A program made the position numbers and the translations under genes. Shown here piece by piece: positions 49,407 to 58,948 of a stretch of 64,000 nt of DNA (position 1 is its first letter; each line of letters starts with the position of its first letter). The DNA is from Planctomycetota bacterium (GTDB lineage Bacteria; Planctomycetota; UBA1135; GCA-002686595). The notes beneath the pieces were generated by a model. The model saw only the letters and a list, made by a program, of their open reading frames with translations, was not told where the DNA came from and did not search any database. The stretch is taken from contig JAPKBR010000001.1 of NCBI GenBank assembly GCA_028823345.1, positions 62,001 to 126,000 of the forward strand, written 5' to 3'.

Positions 49407-51004
49407 GCACCGATCCCCAGCAGGCCGATCCGGATTCCCCCGGCCCCGGCTCAAACGCTTCTCAACGCATAGGCCTCGGGCTTGGGCCCTTGCTCTTTGC
49501 CCTGGTCCTCATTTTGCCAGATCATTGGCTGGATCCCATGCAGCGCCGTGCGGCGGCGATCACCGTGTGGACCGCAGTTTGGTGGATCACCGAAGCGATC
49601 CCCGTGGGCATCGCTTCGCTCCTGCCGGCAGTGCTCTTTCCGTTGATGGGGGTCTTGCCCGCGCATGAGGTCGCACCCCAGTACATGAGCGATCTCGTGC
49701 TGCTGTTTCTCGGCGCATTCATCGTAGCTCTGGGCTTGGAGCGTTGGGGGGTGCACCGGCGCATGGCCCTGAGGGTTCTTTCCCTAGCAGGGCCCCAGCC
49801 GCGCACTCAGGTCTTAGCCTTCATGGTTGCAGCGGCGGGCCTCTCCTTTTGGATCAACAACACCGCAACGACGCTGTTGATGCTGCCCATTGTTATGGCG
49901 GTTTTGGATCGCGTTGCTCGGGAATCTGGAGGGAACAGTCCAGAGCTCAAACGCTTCGGCTATGCCCTCTTGTTGGGGGTCGCCTGGTCCGCATCCGTGG
50001 GCGGCATGGGGTCTCCGGTTGGTACCGCGCCGAATCAACTCTACCTAGGTCAAATGGCCACCCTGTTTCCTGATGCGCCGACCCCCGGCTTTGCAGAGTG
50101 GATGCTGGCCTGGGGGCCGCTGGTGTGCATCTGGGTGCCTTGTGCCTGGTGGGTATTGACCCGTTTGCTTTTCCCCCTGCCCAAGCACGATGGCGCGGGG
50201 CGGGCGGGGCGTGATGCGATTCTTCAGGAGCGAGCCGCCCAGGGCCCCATGACCCGGGCCCAAAAGAGAATGGCGACGGTTTTTGGCTGCACGGCCCTGC
50301 TCTGGGTGACCCGCGCGGACATTTCCTTTGGCAGCGTTGAGCTGCATGGCTGGTGGCGGCTCGTGATGATGTTGCGCGGCTTGCCTCTTGAACAGTGGAC
50401 CCTGCACACCAGGGATGTGACCGATGCCACGGTGGCGATCAGTATGGCTTTGCTTTGTTTCTTGATTCCTTCGGGTAGCCCCAAGGGCGGGCGTCTCATG
50501 GATTGGCAGCACGCCAAGCGCTTGCCCTGGGAAGTTCTCTTGCTTCTCGGGGCGGGCTTCGTCTTAGCCCGGGGTTTTCGGGTCAGCGGTTTGGACCAAG
50601 CCCTCGGCCAAGCCCTGGGCCCCATGTTGGAAGGCCACTCCACTTGGCTCCTGGTGGGAGGCGTGGCGTTGGCGGTCAGTTTCTTGACCGAAATCACTTC
50701 CAACACAGCTACCACCGCGGTGCTCTTGCCGGTCGTGGGGGAGGCCGCCGCTGCGGCAGGGCTTGACCCGCGCATGGTGATGGTGCCCACGGCCCTCGCT
50801 GCTTCTGCCGCTTTCATGTTGCCCGTGGCGACACCGCCCAATGCGGTGGTGTTTTCCTCGGGCCGGGTGGGGGCTGGGGTGATGGCCCGGGCGGGGCTTT
50901 GGATGAACCTTTTGACCGTGGTGCTCTTGACCATCGTGTTCCAATTGTGGGTGCGGCGCGTATGGGGAATTGGAGGGGGAATTCCCGCCTTCCTGGCCCC
51001 ATGA
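49403..51004 (+). CDS. SLC13/DASS-family anion:sodium symporter
   Basis: A 533-residue polytopic transporter of the divalent anion/sodium symporter family (dicarboxylates, sulfate or similar). Two repeat halves are visible, with WINNTATTLLMLP and EITSNTATTAVLLPV as the paired SNT-type substrate/sodium motifs, plus GGMGSPVGTAPN and LPVATPPNAVVFSSG. About 11-12 hydrophobic segments. The start is ATG 49403, overlapping the cutA stop; the open frame upstream of it lies within cutA. The substrate cannot be told from sequence. Confidence 0.9.
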   Translation: MSTDPQQADPDSPGPGSNASQRIGLGLGPLLFALVLILPDHWLDPMQRRAAAITVWTAVWWITEAIPVGIASLLPAVLFPLMGVLPAHEVAPQYMSDLVLLFLGAFIVALGLERWGVHRRMALRVLSLAGPQPRTQVLAFMVAAAGLSFWINNTATTLLMLPIVMAVLDRVARESGGNSPELKRFGYALLLGVAWSASVGGMGSPVGTAPNQLYLGQMATLFPDAPTPGFAEWMLAWGPLVCIWVPCAWWVLTRLLFPLPKHDGAGRAGRDAILQERAAQGPMTRAQKRMATVFGCTALLWVTRADISFGSVELHGWWRLVMMLRGLPLEQWTLHTRDVTDATVAISMALLCFLIPSGSPKGGRLMDWQHAKRLPWEVLLLLGAGFVLARGFRVSGLDQALGQALGPMLEGHSTWLLVGGVALAVSFLTEITSNTATTAVLLPVVGEAAAAAGLDPRMVMVPTALAASAAFMLPVATPPNAVVFSSGRVGAGVMARAGLWMNLLTVVLLTIVFQLWVRRVWGIGGGIPAFLAP

Positions 51005-51072
51005 TGTGCTGGCTCCGCCTTGAGCGAGGAGAGGCTCGACAGGGGCGCCTCCGATCGGCACACTCGCTTCCC

Positions 51073-52491
51073 ATGCTACGCATGAGATTGTTGATCCCCC
51101 TATTGATGGTTGCCGGTTGTACGGATGGGGTGCAGCCCCGGCGACCCCCGCGGCATGTGCTGCTGATCACGGTGGAGGGGCTGCGTGCGGACCATACATC
51201 CGCCATGCTGTACCAGCGTAGCACCACCTTGCAGCCCGTCACGCCCCAGCAGCGGGCGGAAGGCAAGGCCCTTTCTTTGGATGACCTTGCCGCAGATGGG
51301 GTGCTCTTCAGCCAGGCCTTTGCCCCATCGGGGAATGCGCCCCAGGGAGTGCTCTCGGTCTTGGGTGGGGAGCGCGGGCTGCAAGAGCAACCGACTCCCA
51401 TGCTGGCCCAAGCCATGCTGGATGCGGGCATGTTCACCGTGGCCTTTGTGAATGACTCCAACGGCTTACCAGCCCAGGTCGAGCAGGGCTTTCATGCGTG
51501 CTTGCGGCGTGAGAGTGATCTCAAAGTTCTCGTCGACGCGGTGCGCTGGTTTGATGTCCATGACTTTGGAAATTGCGAAGGTGTCTTTGTGTGGGTGCAT
51601 CTTGCGGGCCCCGCGTTTCCCTTTTCGCCGGGCTCGTTCATAGATCTGTCAACGAAGCAGCCCGTGGATTTTGCTGGTTTGTACACCGATCCGGACAGCG
51701 ATTCAAAGATGACGGGGTCGCTGGAGGAGCGGGACGCTTGGTGGGCGGGCAGACAGTCTGACTTGCCTTCTCCCGCGGACAGGGAGCGCTTGATTGATCT
51801 CTACGACGGGGGCGTGGCAGAGATGAGCTTTCAGATTTGGTATCTGCTGGACTTTTTGCAGTTTGCCACACGCAGCGATCAGGCCCTGGATGAAACCGTT
51901 CTTGTGTTGGCTGGAGTCCATGGGGTGGAACTCGATCGTCCGGGAGTGCCCTGGGGAGTGTCGAGCGAAGCGAAGGACTCTTCCCTGCGCGTGCCCCTGG
52001 TCATACGCCATCCCGGCGGCTTGCAGGGCAGCCGAATTCTCAGCCCGGTGGTGGAATTGTGTGATTTGGCCCCGACCCTTTGTGAGTGGTTTGGCGCTTC
52101 TGCCCCGCAGCTCAAGGGCGAGGCTTCCAGCGCGCACAAGGGCCGCAGCCTGATGCCCCTGCTTGGATCACCTTTTGGTGTGGAGGAGTCTGAACTTTCG
52201 GAAGCCCAAAAGGCTTCCTCGTTCGGAAAGCACGCGGCCCTTGGGATCCAAACCGATCCACCCCGGCTGACCGTCCGGGATGGTCGTTGGCGGCTGGTGG
52301 TGAACCTGCGGGAATCAGAATCCAACCCGGGGAAAATTGACTCGCAGAGCGCGCGTCTTTTTGACAGTGGCCGCGATCCGCGGGAAGAGCGCGATGCAAC
52401 GGCCCAGCATCCCGAGCAGGTTGCTCGGCTGTTACAGGTCTTGGAAGACATGCAGGGGGCTGGGCTCACCCGCGAAGGGCGTAAGCCATGA
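51073..52491 (+). CDS. degenerate sulfatase-fold lipoprotein
   Basis: A 472-residue lipoprotein with lipobox LMVAGC (Cys16) from ATG 51073. The N-terminus VLLITVEGLRADHTSAMLY is that of an arylsulfatase/phosphoethanolamine-transferase fold. The nucleophile motif that should read C/S/T-x-P-S-R reads NAPQG (in FAPSGNAPQGVLSVLGG), with Asn in the nucleophile place. The later SDHGE metal motif has become GVHGVE. Catalysis therefore looks lost, and a binding or structural role is likelier. The stop overlaps the next start (ATGA), tying it to the polytopic membrane proteins downstream. Confidence 0.75.
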   Translation: MLRMRLLIPLLMVAGCTDGVQPRRPPRHVLLITVEGLRADHTSAMLYQRSTTLQPVTPQQRAEGKALSLDDLAADGVLFSQAFAPSGNAPQGVLSVLGGERGLQEQPTPMLAQAMLDAGMFTVAFVNDSNGLPAQVEQGFHACLRRESDLKVLVDAVRWFDVHDFGNCEGVFVWVHLAGPAFPFSPGSFIDLSTKQPVDFAGLYTDPDSDSKMTGSLEERDAWWAGRQSDLPSPADRERLIDLYDGGVAEMSFQIWYLLDFLQFATRSDQALDETVLVLAGVHGVELDRPGVPWGVSSEAKDSSLRVPLVIRHPGGLQGSRILSPVVELCDLAPTLCEWFGASAPQLKGEASSAHKGRSLMPLLGSPFGVEESELSEAQKASSFGKHAALGIQTDPPRLTVRDGRWRLVVNLRESESNPGKIDSQSARLFDSGRDPREERDATAQHPEQVARLLQVLEDMQGAGLTREGRKP

Positions 52492-54470
52492 ACCTTGCCC
52501 TTTCTCTTCTGCTGCTGGCCTTTTGCTCGGTCTTTGCAGCCCTGCCGATCCTGCGGCGCTTGAGCCCGTCGGAATCGGCGCCCCTCAAGTTGCTCCTCTT
52601 TTCGGCGCTCTTGTCACCGGCTCTTGCCGCTGGAATTCATACGTTGCTGGAGCCGGCCTTGGGGTCCGCATCGGCTCGCTGGGGGACCCTCCTCTTGCTT
52701 GCCTCGACCTTCCTCTTGCCCCAAGAGCGCCGGCCGGACCGGGTGCCCCTGGGGCGGGCCGCTTGGCTTGCAATCCTCGTGGCCCTGGGTGCTGCTCTGT
52801 TCCTCGCAAGACTGCTCTTCGGCAACGAAGCCGCCATGCGTCTCGGTCACGACGGGCTCGCTTGGCAGGTGGGTCTCGCCGAGTTCTTGCTGAACGGGGG
52901 CGGGCTCGAACAACCTTGGCTCGCTGGGGCACCCTTGGAATGCAGTCCTTTGGCTGGCTGGATTGTTGCGGGCCTTGGGGCCTTGACCGGGTTTGGTTCC
53001 GCTTGGATTTATGCGGCTCTGGCCTGTTGGAGTTGTGCTTTGGTGCTGCTCTGTTTGCACCTTTGGTCCGCATTGCTGTGGCGTTCCGGGCGTTGCGATG
53101 TGGGGGTTCTGTTCCTGGGGCTTTTTGCCTGGGGCGGCTCGTTTTGGTGGCAGTCCCTGCCATCAATTGGAGGCGGTTGGGCCGTGGCCCTTGCGGGTGT
53201 GACCGACGGGGAACCCGGGGCGGTTTTGCATTCGGGCATGGCTTGGATACGAGGTGGACCGGGAGTGTTGGCGATGGCTTATGGATTCGGTGGCCTCTAC
53301 GCCGGGGCCCATGCTCTGCGCCACGGCTCTGCCCCATGGCCCCTTCTGTCCGGCTTGTGCCTTGCCCTTTGCCTTGGGATCCATCCCCTCTTCGGCGCTT
53401 CCCTGGTCGTGGTGCATCTCTTGACCCTTGGGATCATGCGGGTCAGTGGGGTTAGATTTGCGGGAGCAGGCCGTTCCTTGGTCGAGTTCCTTCTGCCCTT
53501 GGTTCCGGCTACTCTCTTGGTGTGGAGGTTTTCCGCGAGGTTCACTCCCCAGCGCGTGCTGACCCCAACGGTTGACCTCCCTGCCCTTGCTCCGGGTCTT
53601 GGTTTGGTTAGCTTGGCCCTGATCGGTGCCTACTTGGCCCTTAACTTTGGATTCACGGGGAAACCCCAAGGCTCACCGGGGTCCGTCGGACTGGACGCCT
53701 CTCAATTGTCCCCGAGGCAGGGCCGAACCCTTGTGTTGCAGCTGATCTTGACGGTGCTTTCCCTGGCTCTGGTGGGATGGTTCGGTGACGGGGTTCATCG
53801 GGATCACGCATTCTTCTTTCGGGCTCAAGGGTTGGGGTTGGCGGTGCTCGCCGCAGGGATCTTTGGGGTCCGCGATGTTTCTTGGCGTCGGACACCAGTG
53901 CTTCTGTTGCCCTTGGCCTTGGCGATGGTCCTGATCGTCAGCGGCATGCGCGTGGCCCACTGGGCCCATGGTGTGCATCTGCGCTTGGGTGGTGTCAGCT
54001 ATGGGATCATGGATCCCACCGGGCACTTGACCTTACGAGGGTCTTCACCACGCAGTCAGGCGTTGCAGCAGATCGCCAAAATGGATCTTTCACCTGGAAC
54101 CGTGCTGGCCCTGCGCACCAACGTGTCCAACGAACGCCTGCCGCCTGAACCGGGTCGAAGTATGGCAGGCATCCCGGCGGGCCTTGCCTTGCTGGCGGAC
54201 TTGAACCGTGGGCCTTTGCAAGTCCAGCGTCTTGCACTTCTGCAGGATGTGCTGATGGGACGCATGCATCCCAGCGCAGAATTGCCGTCCTTCTTGAAGG
54301 TGCCAGGGCGTGACGTGTTGTTGGTCGTGGATGATGTGGATCGCCAATCTGCTGCTCGAGGACCTGGGGTTCAGGGTCCCGGAGGGCTGGATCGGGCCCT
54401 TCTTTCCCGTGGCATGAGGCAAGTTGTTGACCTGGAAGGCTGCGCGGTGTACCTCTGGGAGCACAAGTGA
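52488..54470 (+). CDS. polytopic membrane protein, family not recognised
   Basis: A 660-residue protein with many hydrophobic segments (at least ten) in the first 500 residues and a soluble C-terminal part (about 515-660). HDGLAWQVGLAEFLLNGG, followed by PWLAGAPLECSP, near residue 120-150 recalls the extracytoplasmic loop of polyprenyl-phosphate-sugar glycosyltransferases (GT39/GT83-like, DUF2298-like), but no diagnostic acidic pair was confirmed. It is coupled by ATGA on both sides, upstream to the degenerate sulfatase and downstream to another membrane protein. A role in cell-envelope glycan or lipid modification is plausible only from context. Confidence 0.6.
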   Translation: MNLALSLLLLAFCSVFAALPILRRLSPSESAPLKLLLFSALLSPALAAGIHTLLEPALGSASARWGTLLLLASTFLLPQERRPDRVPLGRAAWLAILVALGAALFLARLLFGNEAAMRLGHDGLAWQVGLAEFLLNGGGLEQPWLAGAPLECSPLAGWIVAGLGALTGFGSAWIYAALACWSCALVLLCLHLWSALLWRSGRCDVGVLFLGLFAWGGSFWWQSLPSIGGGWAVALAGVTDGEPGAVLHSGMAWIRGGPGVLAMAYGFGGLYAGAHALRHGSAPWPLLSGLCLALCLGIHPLFGASLVVVHLLTLGIMRVSGVRFAGAGRSLVEFLLPLVPATLLVWRFSARFTPQRVLTPTVDLPALAPGLGLVSLALIGAYLALNFGFTGKPQGSPGSVGLDASQLSPRQGRTLVLQLILTVLSLALVGWFGDGVHRDHAFFFRAQGLGLAVLAAGIFGVRDVSWRRTPVLLLPLALAMVLIVSGMRVAHWAHGVHLRLGGVSYGIMDPTGHLTLRGSSPRSQALQQIAKMDLSPGTVLALRTNVSNERLPPEPGRSMAGIPAGLALLADLNRGPLQVQRLALLQDVLMGRMHPSAELPSFLKVPGRDVLLVVDDVDRQSAARGPGVQGPGGLDRALLSRGMRQVVDLEGCAVYLWEHK

Positions 54471-56110
54471 AGCGCATCCGTACAAAACCAGCCAAAACAC
54501 CCGCCTCGGACGCACGCATCGACCTGGTGCGCGGAGTGTTCCTGTTGGCCCTGTTCGTTCAGTTGCTGGGCGTGCGGTGGACACCTCCCAGTATGAATGA
54601 AGAGGTCGTATTCCAGGCAGCGGGGGGATTCTTGCGTACGGGAGTTCCGGCTCTCTCGGGGACCCCCGAAGCCGCGGCTATGGCCCAGGAAGTTTCTAAG
54701 GCGCGCAAGACGGGCGAGGCTTGCGAGCTTGGTTTCATTTGGCAAGACCCCGAGGGCTTGAGCGTTGCCGTGGGGCACACGTCCCCCGGCGCTATGTTGG
54801 TCCTGCTTCCGGCTCATATTTTGGGTCGCAGCCTGCATGGGTTGTTTCCCGATCTTGAAGCGTCCTATAGGGCGCGCACCCGGGGAAAATCAAGCGAGGT
54901 GTGGGCACACATCTTGGCGGCACTCCTGGGACCGCTTATGGGGGCGATTTGCTGCGCTGCGCTTGTCTCGAGCGCCTTGAGTCTGGGCGCCAGCCGGCCA
55001 GCGGCGGCCATGACCGGCGTGGTAGTGGGACTCGGCACACCCTTGGCTTCCGCGTCTGCCTGGCCCGAGCCCGCGCTCTTGGCCGCTGCTTTCCTGGCCT
55101 ATGGGTTAGCGACCCTTTTGCACTTGGCCACGGCTGTGGGTGCGCGGAAAACCGTCGGGCGCCTTCGGTTTTGGGGCGTGGGTTGCGCCTTGGCCGTTGC
55201 GCTCTTGATGGACATGCGGATTTGGCCTCTGGTGCTTTTGACCTTGGCGTTTGGAGAAGCCGGACTTCGCCGGGCCCAGCAGGTGGTTTTTCCCTTCGGC
55301 CGTATGGGATCGCTCTTCGCCCTGATGGGGCCGGTCCTGATTGCGATTGCTTGGAGCGTTTTAGGGAGCGGCCCCCTGGCGGAAGCCGGGCGTCGCCATT
55401 GGTACGTGCACACTTCCGCTGCCATGGGCGAGGTCGGGTTCATGGAGTGGTTGGGCGCAGGAGGCATCGCCTTGGCGTTTGCTCCTTGCCTGGCCTTTGG
55501 GTTGATTGGTGCCGGACGGATGCTGGGGGGCGTGGACCGCCTGGTGGGGGCCTTGACCTGGACTGGTATTGGGGTATCGATGCTCTTTATTGGCGATCGC
55601 AATGCCCATGGTCCCGCGCAGCTCGTGCCTCTCTTGGTGTTTCTGGGGCCGGCGGTGGGACTCGGGTTGAGTTTTGTCGCGGGGCTCCCCCTTGGCAAAT
55701 TACTGGTGGGGGGAGTTGTGATTTGGGGTTTGACGATCCAGGTGGGCAGCGCGCTGGTGGATCCGGATCTTGCGAATTACCTTGAGGCGGAACTTCCCGC
55801 GTCCGGTGCCGGGGAATTAGATCCTGTAGGACCCCAAACCGGTGTTCGTTGGCGGATTCTGCGCCGGCAAGCGGCCATGGAGGATGGGACCTTTCCACTG
55901 GGCGAGATCTTTGCCCTAGAGCAAGAAAGCAAGACTGTCATGGTGGAAGGATTACCAGGCAGATGGCTGGGGCACTTGGCCTTGCCGCGCTTAGGAGGCA
56001 GCCTGAGCCCCTCATTCCTTGCGACTCTGGTGGGCTTGTTGCTGTTCTTCTTGGCTGGCTTGGGCTGGCGTGCGGTGGTGCAGGGCTTGGACCCTGCCCG
56101 CTGGCCTTAG
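54467..56110 (+). CDS. polytopic membrane protein, glycosyltransferase-like
   Basis: A 547-residue protein with about ten hydrophobic segments. The N-terminal loop after the first membrane segment (RWTPPSMNEEVVFQAAGGFL) has an acidic pair (EE) in the position where GT39-type enzymes keep their catalytic acids, which suggests a GT-C fold. This is a weak similarity. The start is the GTG at 54467, overlapping the previous stop (GTGA). It follows the 52488 gene and resembles it in architecture, so both may act on one envelope substrate. Confidence 0.55.
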   Translation: MKRIRTKPAKTPASDARIDLVRGVFLLALFVQLLGVRWTPPSMNEEVVFQAAGGFLRTGVPALSGTPEAAAMAQEVSKARKTGEACELGFIWQDPEGLSVAVGHTSPGAMLVLLPAHILGRSLHGLFPDLEASYRARTRGKSSEVWAHILAALLGPLMGAICCAALVSSALSLGASRPAAAMTGVVVGLGTPLASASAWPEPALLAAAFLAYGLATLLHLATAVGARKTVGRLRFWGVGCALAVALLMDMRIWPLVLLTLAFGEAGLRRAQQVVFPFGRMGSLFALMGPVLIAIAWSVLGSGPLAEAGRRHWYVHTSAAMGEVGFMEWLGAGGIALAFAPCLAFGLIGAGRMLGGVDRLVGALTWTGIGVSMLFIGDRNAHGPAQLVPLLVFLGPAVGLGLSFVAGLPLGKLLVGGVVIWGLTIQVGSALVDPDLANYLEAELPASGAGELDPVGPQTGVRWRILRRQAAMEDGTFPLGEIFALEQESKTVMVEGLPGRWLGHLALPRLGGSLSPSFLATLVGLLLFFLAGLGWRAVVQGLDPARWP

Positions 56111-56142
56111 GTTGCCCTTGAGGGGATGACGATAAACAGTTC

Positions 56143-56931
56143 GTGATCTCTTGCCTTTGTATTCTCACCTTCGCGACCCTGGCCCTGGAAGATGGAAGCC
56201 GGAGTCAGCACTTCCTGTTGCCCGATGAGCAGGGGGAACCCTTAGCTGTGGTGACCCATAAGCGCACCGTGGACCGTGGACTGCAGGTGCTGGAGCATGC
56301 CCTGGTCTGGCGCGATGGGGCACTTGTGCTCTTGGACACCGAATCGGTGGGTCCCGAGGGCTTCAAACTCGTGCACCGAGAGTTACCGCGGGACGGTCGC
56401 GGCGGACGCACTTGGCTGGCAGAGGCGCGGGCCACTGAAAACGTGCTTCGTTTTGAGACACATTGTTGGGGCGCCCCTTCGCCCTGGAGCGTGCCCTTTA
56501 AGAACAGGCCCATTGGCGTTGGCGGCTTGACCGAGATATTGGCAGCGGGGGCGCGGCCCCTGCAGGAGGTCCAGGTCCTCGATCCAACCTCGGGCGGTCT
56601 GCTCGGGGTTTCGTTGCATGTGTTTGATGCGGCCCGTGACCCGTTGGTGCTGAGTGCAGCTGGCGGAGCGATTCGAGCAGCCGGGTTGAGGGAAGAAGAG
56701 GCCTTGCTTACGGGTTATGAGTGGCGGACTCGGGATGGGCGTGTGCTCCGCCGGCAGGTCTTTTGTGGAGGAGAGCTGATCCTCTTCCAGCCCGAAGGCC
56801 GCCAAGCATGGGCTCGGCGGGTGCGGCCGCGACAAGCGGCCCAGCTCAAGCGCCGCTGGGTGAGCTCCCGGGGGACCGGGAAGGCCGCACGTGGCGAGCC
56901 GCCTGTGCCGTCCCCTCAGCAAGCCCAATAG
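56143..56931 (+). CDS. secreted protein of unknown function
   Basis: A 262-residue protein from GTG 56143. A short signal-like segment (ISCLCILTFATLALE) precedes a beta-rich mature part, with a Gly/Pro/Gln-rich tail. No family is recognised. The sequence GVGGLTEILAAGARPLQEVQVLDPTSG (long motif, about residues 126-152) looks like a repeat-type beta domain. It lies 32 bp after the membrane-protein operon. An A/T-rich GATAAA (56131-56136) just before the start could be a -10. Confidence 0.5.
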   Translation: MISCLCILTFATLALEDGSRSQHFLLPDEQGEPLAVVTHKRTVDRGLQVLEHALVWRDGALVLLDTESVGPEGFKLVHRELPRDGRGGRTWLAEARATENVLRFETHCWGAPSPWSVPFKNRPIGVGGLTEILAAGARPLQEVQVLDPTSGGLLGVSLHVFDAARDPLVLSAAGGAIRAAGLREEEALLTGYEWRTRDGRVLRRQVFCGGELILFQPEGRQAWARRVRPRQAAQLKRRWVSSRGTGKAARGEPPVPSPQQAQ

Positions 56932-57052
56932 CTCGATTTACTCATGTCAGATGCGCCGGGACCTGCAGCGGGACGAATTATTCGTTCGGTATAGGTAACT
57001 GATGGTCGCGAGCAGTCCCTGGGTCGCTAGTCTGGATCCTTAGGAGCCCCTT

Positions 57053-58813
57053 GTGATCGAAATTACGTCCCCCCCTGTCGACCTACGTCGCCCGTCCCGA
57101 GCACGGGCTATCCCTGTGTTTTCTGGCCTCGGCTTGTTCGCCACACTGTTACTGGCCGGTTGCCAGAGCCCTGATTCTTTGGTGGCTGATGCGGACGAGG
57201 AGGCTTACCAGATTTTGGACGAGAGGCGCGCCGAGCTCTTTGGGGACCAGGGCAAGTTTCGACTGGAGCCCGAGAAGGCCACCCTACGCCAGCGAATCCT
57301 CGGGGGCGAGACTTTGGGGGAGACCCCGGTGGGCTTGGTGGAGCTCCTCGGCATTGCTTCAGAGAACTCACGCACCTATCAAACTGAGCGGGAATCCCTC
57401 TATCTAGCAGCGCTTGACCTTTCCCTGGAACGCTGGCGCATGTCCTGGTTGGTTTCCGCCGGTGGCGCTTCAGACCTTTCGGGCACGGGCAACTCGAATA
57501 CCAGCGCATCGGCCTCTGCGGATCTTGGACTGACCCATGTGTTGGGCAGCGGCGCCCGGATCGTGACCTCCATTGGTACTTCCCTGTTGCGTTTCGTTTC
57601 CACTGGAGATGGTTGGACCCTTAGCAACGATCTGTCCTTGACCATCACCCAGCCGCTCTTGCGCGGGGCCGGCCGTCGCGTAACCCTCGAGCCCCTGACC
57701 CAGGCAGAGCGAAGCATGGTGTATCAGGCGCGTTCCTTTGAACGCTTCCGCCGGGAGTATTCGGTAGACGTTGCCGGCCGTTTGTATTCCTTGCTGCAGA
57801 CCATGGACGAGTTGGATAACCAGCGACGCAACTACAAGAACTTGGTTTCCCTGCGACAGCGCAACGAAGCCATGGCAGCGGCCGGCCGTCTCTCGCGCAT
57901 CGAAGCGGACCAAGCCATGCAGGACGAGCTGCGTTCCGAGAATCAACTGATCGCTCAGGAGGCCTTGCTGGAGAGCCGCACCGACAACTTGATGTTGTTC
58001 TTAGGGTTGCCGATTACCGCTTCTCTGCCGTTGGACCGCTCAGAATTCGAGCGCTTGTCCGGGGACGACAAACTGATCATTTCGCTCGACCTAGATCGGG
58101 CGGTGGATTTGGCTCTCGCTCAGCGATTGGATTTCTTGACCTCCCTCGATCAATTGGAGGACACCCTGCGCCGTGAACTTTTGGCCGAGGACGCGACCCG
58201 GGCAGGACTCGATTTACAGGCGTCTCTCCTCGCACCATCGGCTACGGATCAAGCGCTCAAGTACGACTGGCGCACCACCGGTTGGAGCTTGGGCTTTTCC
58301 TTCGATCTGCCATGGGACCAAATCCCCGAGCGGAATGCCCTGCGTTCGGCTCAAATCAGCGTGGACGCGCGACGGCGGGCCGTGGAGGCGGAAGCGGACG
58401 GCATCGTGGTGGAAGTGCGGAATGCGGTGCGCCAAACACGTAACGCATACCAGACCTGGAACCTGCAAGCGGGTGCTGTGGTGCTTGCCGAACGTCGGGT
58501 GGAGAGTTCCGACTTGAACCTCGAAAACGGTAAGGCTAGCACCCGGGATGTACTCGATGCGGAAGAGGACCTGCGTCAAGCCCTCAACAGTCGCTCCGCT
58601 GCCCTGGTGGATTACAGCCTGTCCCGCTTGGGGTTGTACCTCGATGTGGAAGCCCTGCGCGTAGATGAAGACGGCATTGGTTTGGATCCCGAATCCCTGG
58701 TGAAGCTTGGGGCCGGGCAAGAAGCGGATGTGGAGGTGGTTGAGCAGCCGGAGGGTGGCTCGGACCCAGTTCTAGACGACTCCGAAGCGCCAGCGGAGCA
58801 AGCGTTCCGCTGA
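57053..58813 (+). CDS. TolC-family outer-membrane efflux lipoprotein
   Basis: A 586-residue outer-membrane factor with lipobox LLAGC (Cys37). It has the two-fold OEP repeat: ELLGIASENSRTYQTERESL opens the first half and DLALAQRLDFLTSLDQLED the second. Long coiled-coil helices follow each. The start is GTG 57053 with AGGAG at about 57042-57046 upstream. It forms the exit duct of the export system made with the adaptor and MacB genes downstream. TAGTCT at 57032-57037 may be the -10 of its promoter. The C-terminus is an acidic, low-complexity tail. Confidence 0.88.
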   Translation: MIEITSPPVDLRRPSRARAIPVFSGLGLFATLLLAGCQSPDSLVADADEEAYQILDERRAELFGDQGKFRLEPEKATLRQRILGGETLGETPVGLVELLGIASENSRTYQTERESLYLAALDLSLERWRMSWLVSAGGASDLSGTGNSNTSASASADLGLTHVLGSGARIVTSIGTSLLRFVSTGDGWTLSNDLSLTITQPLLRGAGRRVTLEPLTQAERSMVYQARSFERFRREYSVDVAGRLYSLLQTMDELDNQRRNYKNLVSLRQRNEAMAAAGRLSRIEADQAMQDELRSENQLIAQEALLESRTDNLMLFLGLPITASLPLDRSEFERLSGDDKLIISLDLDRAVDLALAQRLDFLTSLDQLEDTLRRELLAEDATRAGLDLQASLLAPSATDQALKYDWRTTGWSLGFSFDLPWDQIPERNALRSAQISVDARRRAVEAEADGIVVEVRNAVRQTRNAYQTWNLQAGAVVLAERRVESSDLNLENGKASTRDVLDAEEDLRQALNSRSAALVDYSLSRLGLYLDVEALRVDEDGIGLDPESLVKLGAGQEADVEVVEQPEGGSDPVLDDSEAPAEQAFR

Positions 58814-58862
58814 GCCGGAATCCCAAGGTGCTGGCCCTTTGGGTACCCAGAACCGCGCGTAG

Positions 58863-58907
58863 CGAAACAGAACACAGCGAAACAGAACACAGTGACACGG
58901 AACACAA
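58863..58907 (+). repeat. three tandem 15-bp repeats between tolC-like and adaptor genes
   Basis: Two exact copies of CGAAACAGAACACAG and a third diverged copy run head to tail. They lie 42-86 bp before the adaptor start and after the tolC-like stop. The repeats are direct, adjacent and without spacers, so they are not CRISPR. They could be binding sites for a regulator of the efflux genes. Confidence 0.85.
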
Positions 58908-58948
58908 CGAAGCGTAAGTAGGGAATTCTCTACAAAGGAGCAAGCAAC

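Noticed and set aside
58863..58907. Short direct repeats as a CRISPR remnant
   Set aside because: Units are 15 bp with no spacers.
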